Below, piece by piece: positions 24,613 to 33,224 of a stretch of 64,000 nt of DNA. Positions within the stretch are counted from its first letter, which is position 1. Each line of letters starts with the position of its first letter. A program made the position numbers and the translations under genes. Origin of the DNA: Anaerolineae bacterium (lineage in GTDB: Bacteria > Chloroflexota > Anaerolineae > DRVO01); the NCBI GenBank assembly GCA_013178015.1, contig JABLXR010000001.1, positions 1 through 64,000 on the forward strand. Direction: 5' to 3'. The notes under the pieces are model-generated. The model saw nothing but the letters and a program-made list of their open reading frames with translations. It searched no databases and was not told the DNA's origin.

Positions 24613-25640
24613 CTGCGACGGGCGGCCAGCATCTCGACCAGCTCCTCCAGTGCCTGTCCCGGTCCCGGTTCGGGAGCTGCCGCCCGTAGGGACTGAAGCG
24701 CACGCTCGTACCACTGGGTGGCTAGGTCTTGGCAGTGCTCCCGCGCTCCGGAGGCCTCGATGAGCGCCCTGGCGCGTCGGACCGCGTTCTCATCGCGCTC
24801 GGTAGCGGCATACAGCCCCGCCAGCTCTTGCGCTTGGTCCCAGGGGAGCGACCGAAGGGCGTGCAGGAAGGGCAGAGTCTTCTTGGCCGAGGCAATATCC
24901 GAGGATCCGGACTTGCCCGTCTCCTCCTCCTGACCCCAGATGCCCAGCACGTCGTCCTGGATCTGGAAGCCTATCCCCAGCTCCCTGCCGAAAGCCCCCA
25001 ACAGGTCCGCTCGCTCGGCGTCGGCTCCCGCCACGGTGGCTCCTGACCAGGTGGCGAAGGAGACCAGGACGCCCGTCTTACGCTCGATCATGGAGAAGTA
25101 GTCTTCCCAGGACACATCGGTTGCGGTCTCGAACCCCATGTCGAGGTACTGCCCTTCGCAGATGCGCACACAAGTGGATTGGAGGGCCTCTGCCAGCGAT
25201 ACGATCAGATCGGACGGTACCTTCCCCCGCAGTCGCAGCAGGGCCCCGTAGGCAGCAGCGAAGAGGATGTCGCCCACGTTGATCGCCTGGGCGGCCCCCC
25301 ACAGGGCCCACACCGTCGGGCGATGTCGGCGGAGCGGGCTGTTGTCCTGAATGTCGTCGTGGACGAGAGAGAAGCTGTGGATGAGCTCCACCGCTGCGGC
25401 CAGAGGCAGCGCAGTATCCGCGTCGCCGCCGCAGGCTTCACAGCTAAGGAGACAGAGAGCCGGACGTAAGCGTTTGCCGGCGTCCGCCTGCACCGGGCGC
25501 AACTGCTCGTCCAGCCAGCCGTGGTGGTACTGCATCATGCCATAGAGGCACTTGAAGCGCTCTGACGGGGCAGCTAGTATGTCGCGCAGCAACGAGTCCA
25601 CCGCGGGAAGATGACGGTCGAGCGCCGGGCGCAGGGTCAA
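24609..25640 (-). CDS. Polyprenyl diphosphate synthase (trans-prenyltransferase)
   Basis: Condenses isopentenyl diphosphate with allylic diphosphates to make C20 or longer chains. The first Asp-rich motif is HDDIQDN and the second IQDDVLGIWG, the form common in geranylgeranyl-type synthases. GKRLRPALCLLSCEACGG and the residue pattern before the first motif fit the family. 343 residues, start TTG 25640 with GGAGGA 6 nt upstream. Chain length cannot be judged. Products could feed quinones, carotenoids or sugar-carrier lipids. Overlaps the glycosidase-like gene tail to tail by 4 nt. Confidence 0.9.
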   Translation of the reverse strand: MTLRPALDRHLPAVDSLLRDILAAPSERFKCLYGMMQYHHGWLDEQLRPVQADAGKRLRPALCLLSCEACGGDADTALPLAAAVELIHSFSLVHDDIQDNSPLRRHRPTVWALWGAAQAINVGDILFAAAYGALLRLRGKVPSDLIVSLAEALQSTCVRICEGQYLDMGFETATDVSWEDYFSMIERKTGVLVSFATWSGATVAGADAERADLLGAFGRELGIGFQIQDDVLGIWGQEEETGKSGSSDIASAKKTLPFLHALRSLPWDQAQELAGLYAATERDENAVRRARALIEASGAREHCQDLATQWYERALQSLRAAAPEPGPGQALEELVEMLAARRS

Positions 25641-25662
25641 CTGGCGTCCTCCGGTGCGGGAT

Positions 25663-25684
25663 AGGGGCAGTGTACGCTGCCCCT
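25663..25684. promoter_or_regulatory. Palindrome between divergent genes
   Basis: AGGGGCAG and CTGCCCCT form a perfect 8-bp inverted repeat around a 6-nt loop (TGTACG), in the 110-nt region between the divergent polyprenyl synthase and oxidoreductase genes. The position suits an operator for either gene. No clear -35/-10 pair was identified. Confidence 0.4.
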
Positions 25685-25750
25685 TGCCCGAATGCCAACC
25701 GGGCGCACGGCTTCGCCGTTCGTCGAGGTGATCGCAGGAGGGTAGCTAAC

Positions 25751-26728
25751 ATGGCAGTTCGCATCGGCTTCATCGGCACGGGCGGCATCGCTCAGATGCA
25801 CCTGCGCAACCTGCAGCGCCTGGAGCAGGCACAGGTGGTCGGAGTGTTCGACGTGGATCCGGACCGGGCGCAGGCGGCCGCCCTCATGTTTGCCGAGGCT
25901 CGAGTCTACCAGAGCTATCAGGCGCTCCTGGAACAGGGCAGCCTGGACGCGGTGTACGTGTGCCTGCCCCCGTTTGCCCACGAACGACAGGAGATAGACG
26001 CTGCGGCTGCCGGGGTCAACCTGTTCGTGGAGAAACCCATCGCCATCACCATAGAGCGGGCTCGGGAGATCAACGAGGCCATCCAGCGTGCAGGCGTGAT
26101 CGCGGCGGTGGGCTACAACTGGCGCTGGCTGGACATCACCGACCGGGCGCGGGAGATACTCAAGACCACCCCTATCGCCTTGGCCTTGGGCTACTGGCTG
26201 GGCGGGATGCCCGGCGTCCCCTGGTGGCGCCGCAAGGACCAGTCCGGCGGCCAGATCGTGGAGCAGACGACCCACATCTTCGATCTGGCTCGGTATCTGC
26301 TGGGCGAAGTGGAGTGGGTGCACGCAGTCGGCTTCCAAGGGCTGATGAGCGACGTGCAAGACTACTCCACCGAGGATGCTAGCGTGGTGACGCTCAAGTT
26401 CGCCTCCGGAACCATCGCCACCATCGCCTCCACCGACTTACTGCCCAGCGGCGCGGGTAAGATCGGACTGGACCTAATCGGCCGGGACGTGCGGGTCGAG
26501 CACGCCAACCGCACCCTCACCGTCTACCGGCGGGGCGAACGCACCACTTACGACGCCCTCGTAGACCCCTACCTAGTCGAAGACCAGGCCTTCGTAGAGG
26601 CGGTGGCCACCGGCGACGCCTCCCGCCTGCGCTCCACCTACCCCGATGCAGTGAAAACCCACCTGGTGACCATGACCGCTAACCGGTCGCTGGAGACAGG
26701 TCAGGTCGAGAGAGTGCCTTTGGAGTAG
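25751..26728 (+). CDS. Gfo/Idh/MocA-family NAD(P)-dependent oxidoreductase
   Basis: 325 residues. The N-terminal Rossmann fold shows RIGFIGTGGIAQMHLRNL, and the family's EKP motif appears as LFVEKPIAITIE. The substrate domain contains GYNWRWLDITDRAREILK and WWRRKDQSGGQIVEQTTH, where the family has its catalytic HxxD-type histidine region. These enzymes oxidise or reduce sugars and inositols; the substrate is not predictable. ATG 25751 has AGGAGGG (25736-25742). It stands alone between a divergent gene and ybaK. Confidence 0.9.
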   Translation: MAVRIGFIGTGGIAQMHLRNLQRLEQAQVVGVFDVDPDRAQAAALMFAEARVYQSYQALLEQGSLDAVYVCLPPFAHERQEIDAAAAGVNLFVEKPIAITIERAREINEAIQRAGVIAAVGYNWRWLDITDRAREILKTTPIALALGYWLGGMPGVPWWRRKDQSGGQIVEQTTHIFDLARYLLGEVEWVHAVGFQGLMSDVQDYSTEDASVVTLKFASGTIATIASTDLLPSGAGKIGLDLIGRDVRVEHANRTLTVYRRGERTTYDALVDPYLVEDQAFVEAVATGDASRLRSTYPDAVKTHLVTMTANRSLETGQVERVPLE

Positions 26729-26765
26729 CGAGGCCTGGAGCAGAGGTGGAAGGAGCGAAGTCGCC

Positions 26766-27260
26766 ATGCCCAAGCCCGTGGCCCGACGCGAGGCCAAGCC
26801 TAACAAGACCATCGCCATGCGTCAGCTGGACAACCTGGGCGTGCCCTACCAGGCCTCCTGGCACCGGCCCATCCACGATGCCGAGACGGCCGCCCAGGAG
26901 CGCGGCATCCCCCTGTCGCAGATCGTCAAATCCTTGCTGGTGCTGTTGCCTGGCCGCAGGTACGCTCTGGCTCTGGTGCAGGGCGACAAGAAACTCAGCC
27001 TGCACAAGCTAGGGACAGTGCTGGGGCAGAAAGGGCTGGAGATGGCTCCCCACGACCACGTGGCGATAGTGACCGGTTACGAGCCAGGCTCAGTCAGTCC
27101 ATTCGGGCTCAAGCGTCACCTACCCATTGTGGTGGATCAGGCAGTAATGGAGCTGGAGCAGGTGAGCATCAGCGGAGGCCGCGCCGATGCCGCAATCAGT
27201 CTCACACCGGGGGATCTGCTCCGCGCCACAAAGGCGACCGTAGCTGACATCACGCAGTGA
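26766..27260 (+). CDS. YbaK/ProX-family aminoacyl-tRNA deacylase
   Basis: YbaK-type proteins hydrolyse mischarged Cys-tRNA(Pro) and related aminoacyl-tRNAs. The catalytic lysine lies in QIVKSLLVLL, followed by a strand region (YALALVQGDKKLSLHKLG) and the family signature GYEPGSVSPFGLK. 164 residues, typical for the family. The start ATG 26766 lies 37 nt after the oxidoreductase, preceded by purine-rich GGAAGGAG. Its stop codon runs directly into the 7-bp repeat arrays that separate it from rel. Confidence 0.88.
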   Translation: MPKPVARREAKPNKTIAMRQLDNLGVPYQASWHRPIHDAETAAQERGIPLSQIVKSLLVLLPGRRYALALVQGDKKLSLHKLGTVLGQKGLEMAPHDHVAIVTGYEPGSVSPFGLKRHLPIVVDQAVMELEQVSISGGRADAAISLTPGDLLRATKATVADITQ

Positions 27261-27371
27261 TACGTGACACGTGACACGTGATACGTGATACGTGATACGT
27301 GACATGCAGCGTCAGTCACGCATTACGTATCACGCATCACGCATCACGTATCACGCATCACGTATCACGCA
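27261..27371. repeat. Opposed 7-bp tandem arrays filling a convergent intergenic gap
   Basis: The left arm (27261-27302) is six exact heptamers, TACGTGA or CACGTGA. After a 13-nt centre, the right arm (27316-27371) is eight heptamers, mostly TCACGCA or TCACGTA with one TTACGTA. Each arm is the approximate reverse complement of the other, so the whole can form a long hairpin in DNA or in RNA from either gene. The repeats begin at the base after the ybaK stop and end at the base before the rel stop. The element may end transcription from both sides. Confidence 0.9.
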
Positions 27372-29564
27372 TCATCCTACCAGCCGCCTCGCCTCCAGCA
27401 CATTGGGGAGGTGCTCCAGACGGGCCAGGGTGCGGCTCAGCTGGGCCATGTTGCGGATCTCCAGCGTGGCCGTGATGGTGGCCATGTTCTCCTTCTTGTG
27501 GGTCACCACGTTGGCGGCGCTCATGTTGATGTCTTCGTCCGCCACCACGGCCGCGATATCCCTCAAGAGGCCGCCCCGATCCCAGGCGCGAATGTGCACC
27601 GACACCGGGTAGCGGTGCTCGTCATCGCCTCCGCCCCACTCCACCTCGATCATCCGCTCCGGCTCGCTGCTATTGAGGATGTTGGGGCAGTCGCGCCGGT
27701 GCACCGTTACCCCGCGGCCACGAGTCACGTATCCGATTATGTCGTCTCCGGGCACGGGCCGGCAGCACTTGGCCAGGCTAGTGAGTATGCTGCCCACCCC
27801 GCGCACGTGGATCTCGGACACAGCCGCCGGCGCCTGCACGTCCTGTAAGGGCTCCTCGACCGGCGGCCTCTCCTCCGTCTCCAGCAGCCGGGTGGCCACC
27901 TGCTGCGTGTTCAGGTCGCCGTAGCCGATGGCTGCGTGTAGGTCGTCCACCGACTCATAGCCCAGCGCCGCCGCCACCTGATCCAGGCTCCCCTGGTATC
28001 CGAGGCGCTTCAGCTCACGCTCCAGCATGTCCCGGCCGAGGGAGATATTCTGCTCCCGATCCTGGCGCTTGAACCAGGCGCGTATCTTCTGCCGGGCTCG
28101 GGCAGTACGCACGTAGCCCAGGTCGGCGTTGAGCCAGTCCCGGCTGGGACCGCCCCGCTTGGCCGTAAGTATCTCGACTTGGTCGCCGCTCTTCAGGTTA
28201 TAGTCGAGTCCTACCAGTTGCCCGTTGACCTTCGCCCCTCGGCAACGATGGCCCACGTCGGTGTGCACGTGATAGGCGAAGTCTATGGGCGTGGCACCGG
28301 CGGGAAGGTCGATGATGTCGCCCTTGGGCGTGAAGACGTACACTCGATCGCGGAAGACGTCTGTCTTGACGCTATCGAGGAAGTCCCGCGCGTCGGTGAC
28401 GTCCTGGCGCCACTCCATGAGCTGCCGCAGCCAGGCGATCTTGTTCTCGAAGATCACGTCGCGACGGGCGCCTGGCTCCTTGTAGCGCCAGTGAGCGGCG
28501 ATGCCGTACTCGGCGGTCCGGTGCATGTCCCAGGTACGGATCTGCACCTCGAGCGGCTTGCCCCCCGGACCCACCACAGCGCTATGGAGGGACTGGTACA
28601 TGTTGTCCTTGGGCGTGGCGATGAAGTCATCGAAGGTGCCATGAATGGGACGCCAGAGCGAGTGGACCACCCCTAGGGCAGCGTAGCAGTCCTGGACCGT
28701 GTCCACTATTATGCGCACGCCGCGGACGTCGTAGACGTGGTCGAAGTCCAGGTCCTTGCGCTGCATCTTCTTGTAGATGCTGTAGATATGCTTCGCGCGC
28801 CCGGTGACCTCGGCCTCGATGCCTTGTTGGTGCAGGCGCTCCCGCAACAGGGCAACAATCTGCTGGATCTCGGTGTCCCGGTCCTGGCGCCGTTCCTCCA
28901 GGTCGCGGGCCAATTGCCGATACCCCTCCGGGTCCAGATGACGCAGGGACAGATCCTCCAGCTCCCACTTCATCTGCCAGATGCCCAGACGGTTGGCCAG
29001 GGGAGCGAAGATCTCCAGGGTCTCCTGAGCGGTCCGTCTACGCTTGTCCTCCGGCATGGCGCCCAGGGTGCGCATGTTGTGAAGCCGGTCCGCCAGCTTG
29101 ATGAGGACCACCCGCACATCGTCCACCATGGCGAGGAACATCTTGCGCAGGCTCTCCGCCCTCGCGTCCGCCTGAATCCCTTCCTGCAGTCGGCCCATCA
29201 GGTCTATGTGGCTCAGCTTGGTCACTCCATCGACCAAAGCCGCGACTTCGTCGCCGAACTCCCGCCGCACATCCTCCAGCGAGACTCCGGTGTCCTCCAC
29301 CACGTCGTGCAGAAGGCCAGCGATGATGGTACGCGTGTCCAGCCGCAAGTCCGCCAGGATCTCGGCCACCGCCAGAGAGTGCTGGATGAACGGCTCTCCT
29401 GAAGCTCGGGTCTGGCCCTGATGCGCCGCGGAGGCAAAGGAGTAAGCCCGCGCCACCGCGGGTTGCTCCGTCTCCGGGATCCTATCTCGCAAGGAGCGGG
29501 GCAGCCCTTGCACTTCCTGGGTCACAGCTTGCTGCGACCGCACCAGCGCCGTTTCGGCAACCAT
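27372..29564 (-). CDS. rel: Bifunctional (p)ppGpp synthetase/hydrolase Rel
   Basis: Makes and degrades the alarmone (p)ppGpp. The N-terminal HD hydrolase domain is intact (FIQHSLAVAEIL, GLLHDVVEDTGVS, KLADRLHNMRTL). The synthetase domain shows HIYSIYKKM, YDVRGVRII, TPKDNMYQSLHS and LEVQIRTWDMH. TGS (FTPKGDIIDLPAGATPIDFA) and a C-terminal ACT domain (VHIRAWDRGGLLRDIAAVV) follow, with the CRPVPGDDIIGYVTRGRG linker. The intact HD pair supports a bifunctional enzyme. ATG 29564 has AAGG at 6 nt; an ATG at 29570 abuts it. Transcribed from its own promoter at 29623-29651. Confidence 0.95.
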   Translation of the reverse strand: MVAETALVRSQQAVTQEVQGLPRSLRDRIPETEQPAVARAYSFASAAHQGQTRASGEPFIQHSLAVAEILADLRLDTRTIIAGLLHDVVEDTGVSLEDVRREFGDEVAALVDGVTKLSHIDLMGRLQEGIQADARAESLRKMFLAMVDDVRVVLIKLADRLHNMRTLGAMPEDKRRRTAQETLEIFAPLANRLGIWQMKWELEDLSLRHLDPEGYRQLARDLEERRQDRDTEIQQIVALLRERLHQQGIEAEVTGRAKHIYSIYKKMQRKDLDFDHVYDVRGVRIIVDTVQDCYAALGVVHSLWRPIHGTFDDFIATPKDNMYQSLHSAVVGPGGKPLEVQIRTWDMHRTAEYGIAAHWRYKEPGARRDVIFENKIAWLRQLMEWRQDVTDARDFLDSVKTDVFRDRVYVFTPKGDIIDLPAGATPIDFAYHVHTDVGHRCRGAKVNGQLVGLDYNLKSGDQVEILTAKRGGPSRDWLNADLGYVRTARARQKIRAWFKRQDREQNISLGRDMLERELKRLGYQGSLDQVAAALGYESVDDLHAAIGYGDLNTQQVATRLLETEERPPVEEPLQDVQAPAAVSEIHVRGVGSILTSLAKCCRPVPGDDIIGYVTRGRGVTVHRRDCPNILNSSEPERMIEVEWGGGDDEHRYPVSVHIRAWDRGGLLRDIAAVVADEDINMSAANVVTHKKENMATITATLEIRNMAQLSRTLARLEHLPNVLEARRLVG

Positions 29565-29622
29565 GTCCATCCTTCTAGCGAGAGACCGATGCAGGTCCGG
29601 GGAACACTAACCTTCATTACGG

Positions 29623-29651
29623 ATTATAGCGCCCGGCCTCACGAGCAGCAA
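29623..29651 (-). promoter_or_regulatory. Promoter of rel
   Basis: On the minus strand, TTGCTG (29651-29646), a 17-nt spacer and a perfect TATAAT (29628-29623) lie about 60 nt upstream of the rel start codon. The -10 is exact; the -35 matches only its first three bases. Confidence 0.7.
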
Positions 29652-30127
29652 TGAGGTGGGCGACAAGGGCGCGTCTCAGCCTGGGGGCCGGTGGCGGCAG
29701 CCACGCCCCACACCTGCCATCCCTGCCGCAGGGACACACCTCGCACTCGCGCCCTGCCGGTGGTGGGGAACGGGTGGCGGATCGGCCCATGAGATAGGCA
29801 GGCTGTAGACAGGCTCGTCGTGGCGTCAGGAGCCCCCTGACACCCTGGGAGCCTGGGGCACCCCCGTTCGAGGAGTGCGCGCGCCCACGCGCGCTGTCTC
29901 GTAACCAGCCGCAGAGCCTGCCCTCAGACCCTGTGAGGACACCGCCTGCGCGGCCCTACCTACGGCGACTGCCGCCTGAATGCACCCGTCCTCTCGATCC
30001 CGAGCTCCTACTCACGTGGGTAACACGGTGATTCCGAGATGCACCCGACCGAGCCCGGAGGCAGCGAGCTCTTGCGCCCCCGCGAAGGCGCCAACCTGCG
30101 CCAGCAGGTGAGCCGGGCCAGCCATAC
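29652..30127. other. Gene-free GC-rich stretch between rel and plsY
   Basis: No convincing coding region or RNA gene. Two perfect hairpins are visible: GTCAGG/CCTGAC (29825-29841) and GCGCGCG/CGCGCGC (29877-29894, loop CCCA). Neither has a T-run. A tRNA was considered because of GTTCGAG near 29866, but no cloverleaf could be drawn. Confidence 0.5.
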
Positions 30128-30817
30128 TCAGGGGACCGGGGTCGCCTTCTCCCCCAGCCGCCTCTCAGTCCCCTGCAGCAGCCGCACCAGGTTGTCCCGG
30201 TGGGCCACCCAGATGGCCAGAGCAGCCACCACCCCGTAGGCCACCCACCACGGGTCGCCTCCGAACACGAAGAGGTAGGCCAGGAGTGTTACCGGCATCA
30301 GGGCAGCGGTCGTGAGCGAGGCCAGCGATACGTACCTGGAGGCCAATACCACCGCGGCCCCCGCCACCATGACCGCCGCGGCGCAAGGCAGGCATAGCAC
30401 CCCCAGCACCGCCAGCGCCGTAGCCACTCCCCTGCCCCCGCGCCAACTGAGGAAGGGGGTATAGATGTGACCCAATACCGCGGTAGACCCTGCCAGCACC
30501 CTCCCCCAATCTGTACCCAGGAGAACCGAGGACAGCCAGATGGCGACCACCGCTTTGGCCACATCCCCCAATACTGTCACCGCTGCTGCCACCGGGCCGC
30601 AAGTCCGGAGTACGTTGGTGCCGCCCGTCCGGCCCGATCCCCACAGCCGGACGTCCTTTCCCCACACGCGGCCCACCAAATAGCCGGTAGGGAAGCCCCC
30701 GAGCAGGAATCCGCCCAGTGCTACTCCCACAGTCCTGACCAATGCCTCTTCTATGATCGGCCTCCTTGTGTCTCCGTACTCCTGCAGAACTCCGCCGGGC
30801 GCTTGGAGTAGCGGCAT
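30128..30817 (-). CDS. plsY: Acyl-phosphate glycerol-3-phosphate acyltransferase PlsY
   Basis: PlsY transfers acyl groups from acyl-phosphate to glycerol-3-phosphate, the first membrane step of phospholipid synthesis. Five to six hydrophobic segments and the three cytosolic motifs are visible: GSGRTGGTNVLRTCG, GHIYTPFLSWRGGRGVATAL and HRDNLVRLLQGTERRLG. The first motif reads RTGG where most PlsY proteins have NIGA. ATG 30817 has GAGGTG about 5 nt upstream. 229 residues, slightly long because of an N-terminal extension of about 25 residues. Confidence 0.88.
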   Translation of the reverse strand: MPLLQAPGGVLQEYGDTRRPIIEEALVRTVGVALGGFLLGGFPTGYLVGRVWGKDVRLWGSGRTGGTNVLRTCGPVAAAVTVLGDVAKAVVAIWLSSVLLGTDWGRVLAGSTAVLGHIYTPFLSWRGGRGVATALAVLGVLCLPCAAAVMVAGAAVVLASRYVSLASLTTAALMPVTLLAYLFVFGGDPWWVAYGVVAALAIWVAHRDNLVRLLQGTERRLGEKATPVP

Positions 30818-30934
30818 CCCTCCACCTCACCGGCAGCGTGCGCTCGGCCTGGCCCGGCCTGGAAGGCAGGCCGAGGCAAGCGCGAGCCGGCCATCCGGCT
30901 GCCCCAGCCAGCGGCGACGGCCACCTACGACTGT

Positions 30935-31639
30935 TCACCGGGCTCGGCGGCTCGCCGGCCTCCCGCGTCCATCGCCACCTGAAGTGCACGTTAGGCTGCC
31001 AGCGCCGTCCGCGAGGCATACCGTCGGCAGGAGGACTCGGTTCTGGTCCAGCACCTTCTCTCCCTCGTACGCAGGCAGACGCTCGCCAGTCTCAGGCCGG
31101 TAGAAGCCGACCTCGAGGCGATACTCCCCCGGCGTCAGCGCCACCGTGGGAGCGATCGGGTGCTCGTCGGTGATCACCTGCCACCGAGCCCAGTGACTGG
31201 TAGGCGAGAGGCCGCCGGCCGGCTGCCCATCGTGCTGGCCCACGACCACGCTTCTGCCATCGAGCAGGTGGGCGAAGACCGTCCAGTCACGGGTCTCAGA
31301 GCCGTCTCCCGTCCAGTAGAGGCGAAGGATCAGCCCCGCGCCTTTCCGCTCCGTCTCGTACCCCACCAGGTACAGGCCGTCGCCGAAACGGCGCAGGATC
31401 GGGTTGGGCGTGCCCGGCTGCTGCGCCAGAAGCGCCGGCGGCGAAGGCACCGTGAATACCGCGGCCACCACCGCGACTCCCACTGCCGACGCCACGCTGA
31501 GACGGATGAGCAGCCTAGACCGGGAGGCCAGGAGAGCGGCCCCCACCGCTCCGGTAAGCGCCGCCCACCCGGCGAAAAAGGCTGGATCGCCGGCCACCCG
31601 CCAGGCCAGCCACCAACGGACCAGGCTAAGCACGGTCAC
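30935..31639 (-). CDS. Membrane protein with C-terminal beta domain, function unknown
   Basis: About 234 residues. Two or three hydrophobic helices at the N-terminus precede a soluble domain with the pattern LILRLYWTGDG, WTVFAHLLDGRSVVVGQHDG, QPAGGLSPTSHWARW and PGEYRLEVGFYRPETGERLP. From memory, this domain occurs at the C-terminus of polytopic glycosyltransferase-like proteins in Chloroflexota. Here it is a separate gene starting inside the end of the preceding polytopic gene. GTG 31639 overlaps that gene's stop by 14 nt; GTG 31633 is an alternative. The two products may work as one enzyme. Confidence 0.6.
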   Translation of the reverse strand: MTVLSLVRWWLAWRVAGDPAFFAGWAALTGAVGAALLASRSRLLIRLSVASAVGVAVVAAVFTVPSPPALLAQQPGTPNPILRRFGDGLYLVGYETERKGAGLILRLYWTGDGSETRDWTVFAHLLDGRSVVVGQHDGQPAGGLSPTSHWARWQVITDEHPIAPTVALTPGEYRLEVGFYRPETGERLPAYEGEKVLDQNRVLLPTVCLADGAGSLTCTSGGDGRGRPASRRAR

Positions 31640-32945
31640 CCAGCCAGTCCCGCGCCATCGCCATGGCCAGACAGGCCGCGCACGCCAGGGAAGTCGCAGT
31701 GAGCCCACTCCTCAAGAGCACGACAAGCCTGTCCGGAGGCAACGACGGCAAGAGCTCAGCGACAAGCTCAGCTGCACCCGTTAGGCAACACAGGCTGGTC
31801 GAGAGTGGACTCAAGAGGTAGAGGGAGAAGACGCCGGAGCTGCCGGCGAGGCACCAGTAACCAGCCCAGGTGGCCATGTGAGAGACGTAGAGCCTGGCCG
31901 GCAGTCTGCCTCGCGCCAGGAGCGGCACCACGAACGGGAGGGCCCAGCAGTAGTAATGCACGCTCTGCCAGGTCAAGGCGAACATGAGCATGTAGGAAAT
32001 CGCCCCCAGCTCCAGGAACCGCGGCCGCGCCCCGCCGAGAGATTCGGCCACAATCAGCAGCAAGCCGTACAGCACGAAGAAGACGTAGACCGGATACGTG
32101 CTGCCGATGGCGTTCCACATCCCCGGCAGCAGCTCGCGATCGCCGGAGACGACCACACTGGCCTTAAGGCCGAGCACCCCCTGCAACAGCAGCGGCATCG
32201 CCGCCGCGCTGGTGGCAATGACCGCAACCAGGCCGGCCCGCTCTCGCCAACGCTTGCTCGCCGTGCCCACGAGCAGCGGCGCCAGGGCGAGAGGCGTGAC
32301 CCGTGCCGACACCGCCAGCCCGAGGAAGAGAGCAGCCCGCCAGATGCGGTCACGAAGCATGTAGAAGGTGGCGAGCCCCACGAGTAGCAGACCGTACGGC
32401 TCCTGCCGACCGTAGATGTAGGTCGCGAACAGGCTGAAAGGGTTGAGCAGCCACCAACACCAGGCCCGCACCCCCTCCTCGGGCCGATCAGCCAGCGACA
32501 GGAGCACCCGCGCTCCCGCCAGGTCAGCCGCCAGATAGGGCAGCTTGGTCACGAACAGCACCCGGTTGGCCGCCGGGTCCGCGGCGAACGTCAGGAAGTG
32601 CAGGGGCGAGGCATGCAGGGCTGCACCCAGCTCCGCCGGCGGGAGGAGCAGCCTCTTGACCGCAGGCACCACCGGTGCTACAAGCCACAGGAAAGCCGCG
32701 TCAAGGTAGTGGGAGAGGAGCTGATCGGGCGAAGGATACAGGTCCCCCAGGAAGGCTATCCTGGCCGCCACCCAGTGCTCGGAGAGGTAGTCGTTGTGGG
32801 CGGCGAAGGGCATGAACAGAAGCCGCAGAAGCAGGGCCAGGAGCAACGCCCTGGCCAGCTGCCCCGCAAAGGGATCGGCCCGGTAGGCAGAGGGGATGAG
32901 GCGGCGAAGCGAATGTGCTCGCGGCGCAGTGACAACGGCAGTCAC
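31626..32945 (-). CDS. Polytopic membrane protein, GT-C-like glycosyltransferase candidate
   Basis: About 440 residues from GTG 32945, though the frame is open up to 33182 and the true start is uncertain. Around ten hydrophobic segments follow. The first extracytoplasmic loop carries FAAHNDYLSEHWVAARIAFL and later WWLLNPFSLFATYIYGRQEPYG, a pattern like that of DUF2029/mannosyltransferase-type GT-C enzymes that use polyprenyl-phosphate sugars. No Shine-Dalgarno is obvious for GTG 32945. Paired with the small beta-domain gene downstream. Confidence 0.6.
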   Translation of the reverse strand: MTAVVTAPRAHSLRRLIPSAYRADPFAGQLARALLLALLLRLLFMPFAAHNDYLSEHWVAARIAFLGDLYPSPDQLLSHYLDAAFLWLVAPVVPAVKRLLLPPAELGAALHASPLHFLTFAADPAANRVLFVTKLPYLAADLAGARVLLSLADRPEEGVRAWCWWLLNPFSLFATYIYGRQEPYGLLLVGLATFYMLRDRIWRAALFLGLAVSARVTPLALAPLLVGTASKRWRERAGLVAVIATSAAAMPLLLQGVLGLKASVVVSGDRELLPGMWNAIGSTYPVYVFFVLYGLLLIVAESLGGARPRFLELGAISYMLMFALTWQSVHYYCWALPFVVPLLARGRLPARLYVSHMATWAGYWCLAGSSGVFSLYLLSPLSTSLCCLTGAAELVAELLPSLPPDRLVVLLRSGLTATSLACAACLAMAMARDWLGDRA

Positions 32946-33224
32946 GGAGAGAGCGGCCCCTTTGGGTAGTGGATGCTTGGGCAGGGCCGCAGCATAGCAC
33001 ACCGACACCCCTTCTACAACGGCCCCGCGTCGGCCACTCGACGCCGTCGCCGGCACCGCTCGCATGACGTGCCGCACCGCGCTCCCAGACACCGCCGACC
33101 GCTCTCGGGACGCGCGTGCACCCTTCCCAGGGTGGGTCGGCTTCCAGGAGGAAAGGCAGGACAACTTCGGAACAGAATCCACGCCAGGGCGCCGGCAAAG
33201 GAGAAGCGCCGCGCCCCGAGGGGG

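Noticed and set aside
27261-27371. CRISPR array
   Set aside because: The 7-bp units are contiguous without spacers and the two halves are inverted relative to each other.
29860-29900. Possible tRNA around GTTCGAG
   Set aside because: No acceptor, D or anticodon stems can be drawn; the sequence is instead a GCGCGCG hairpin.
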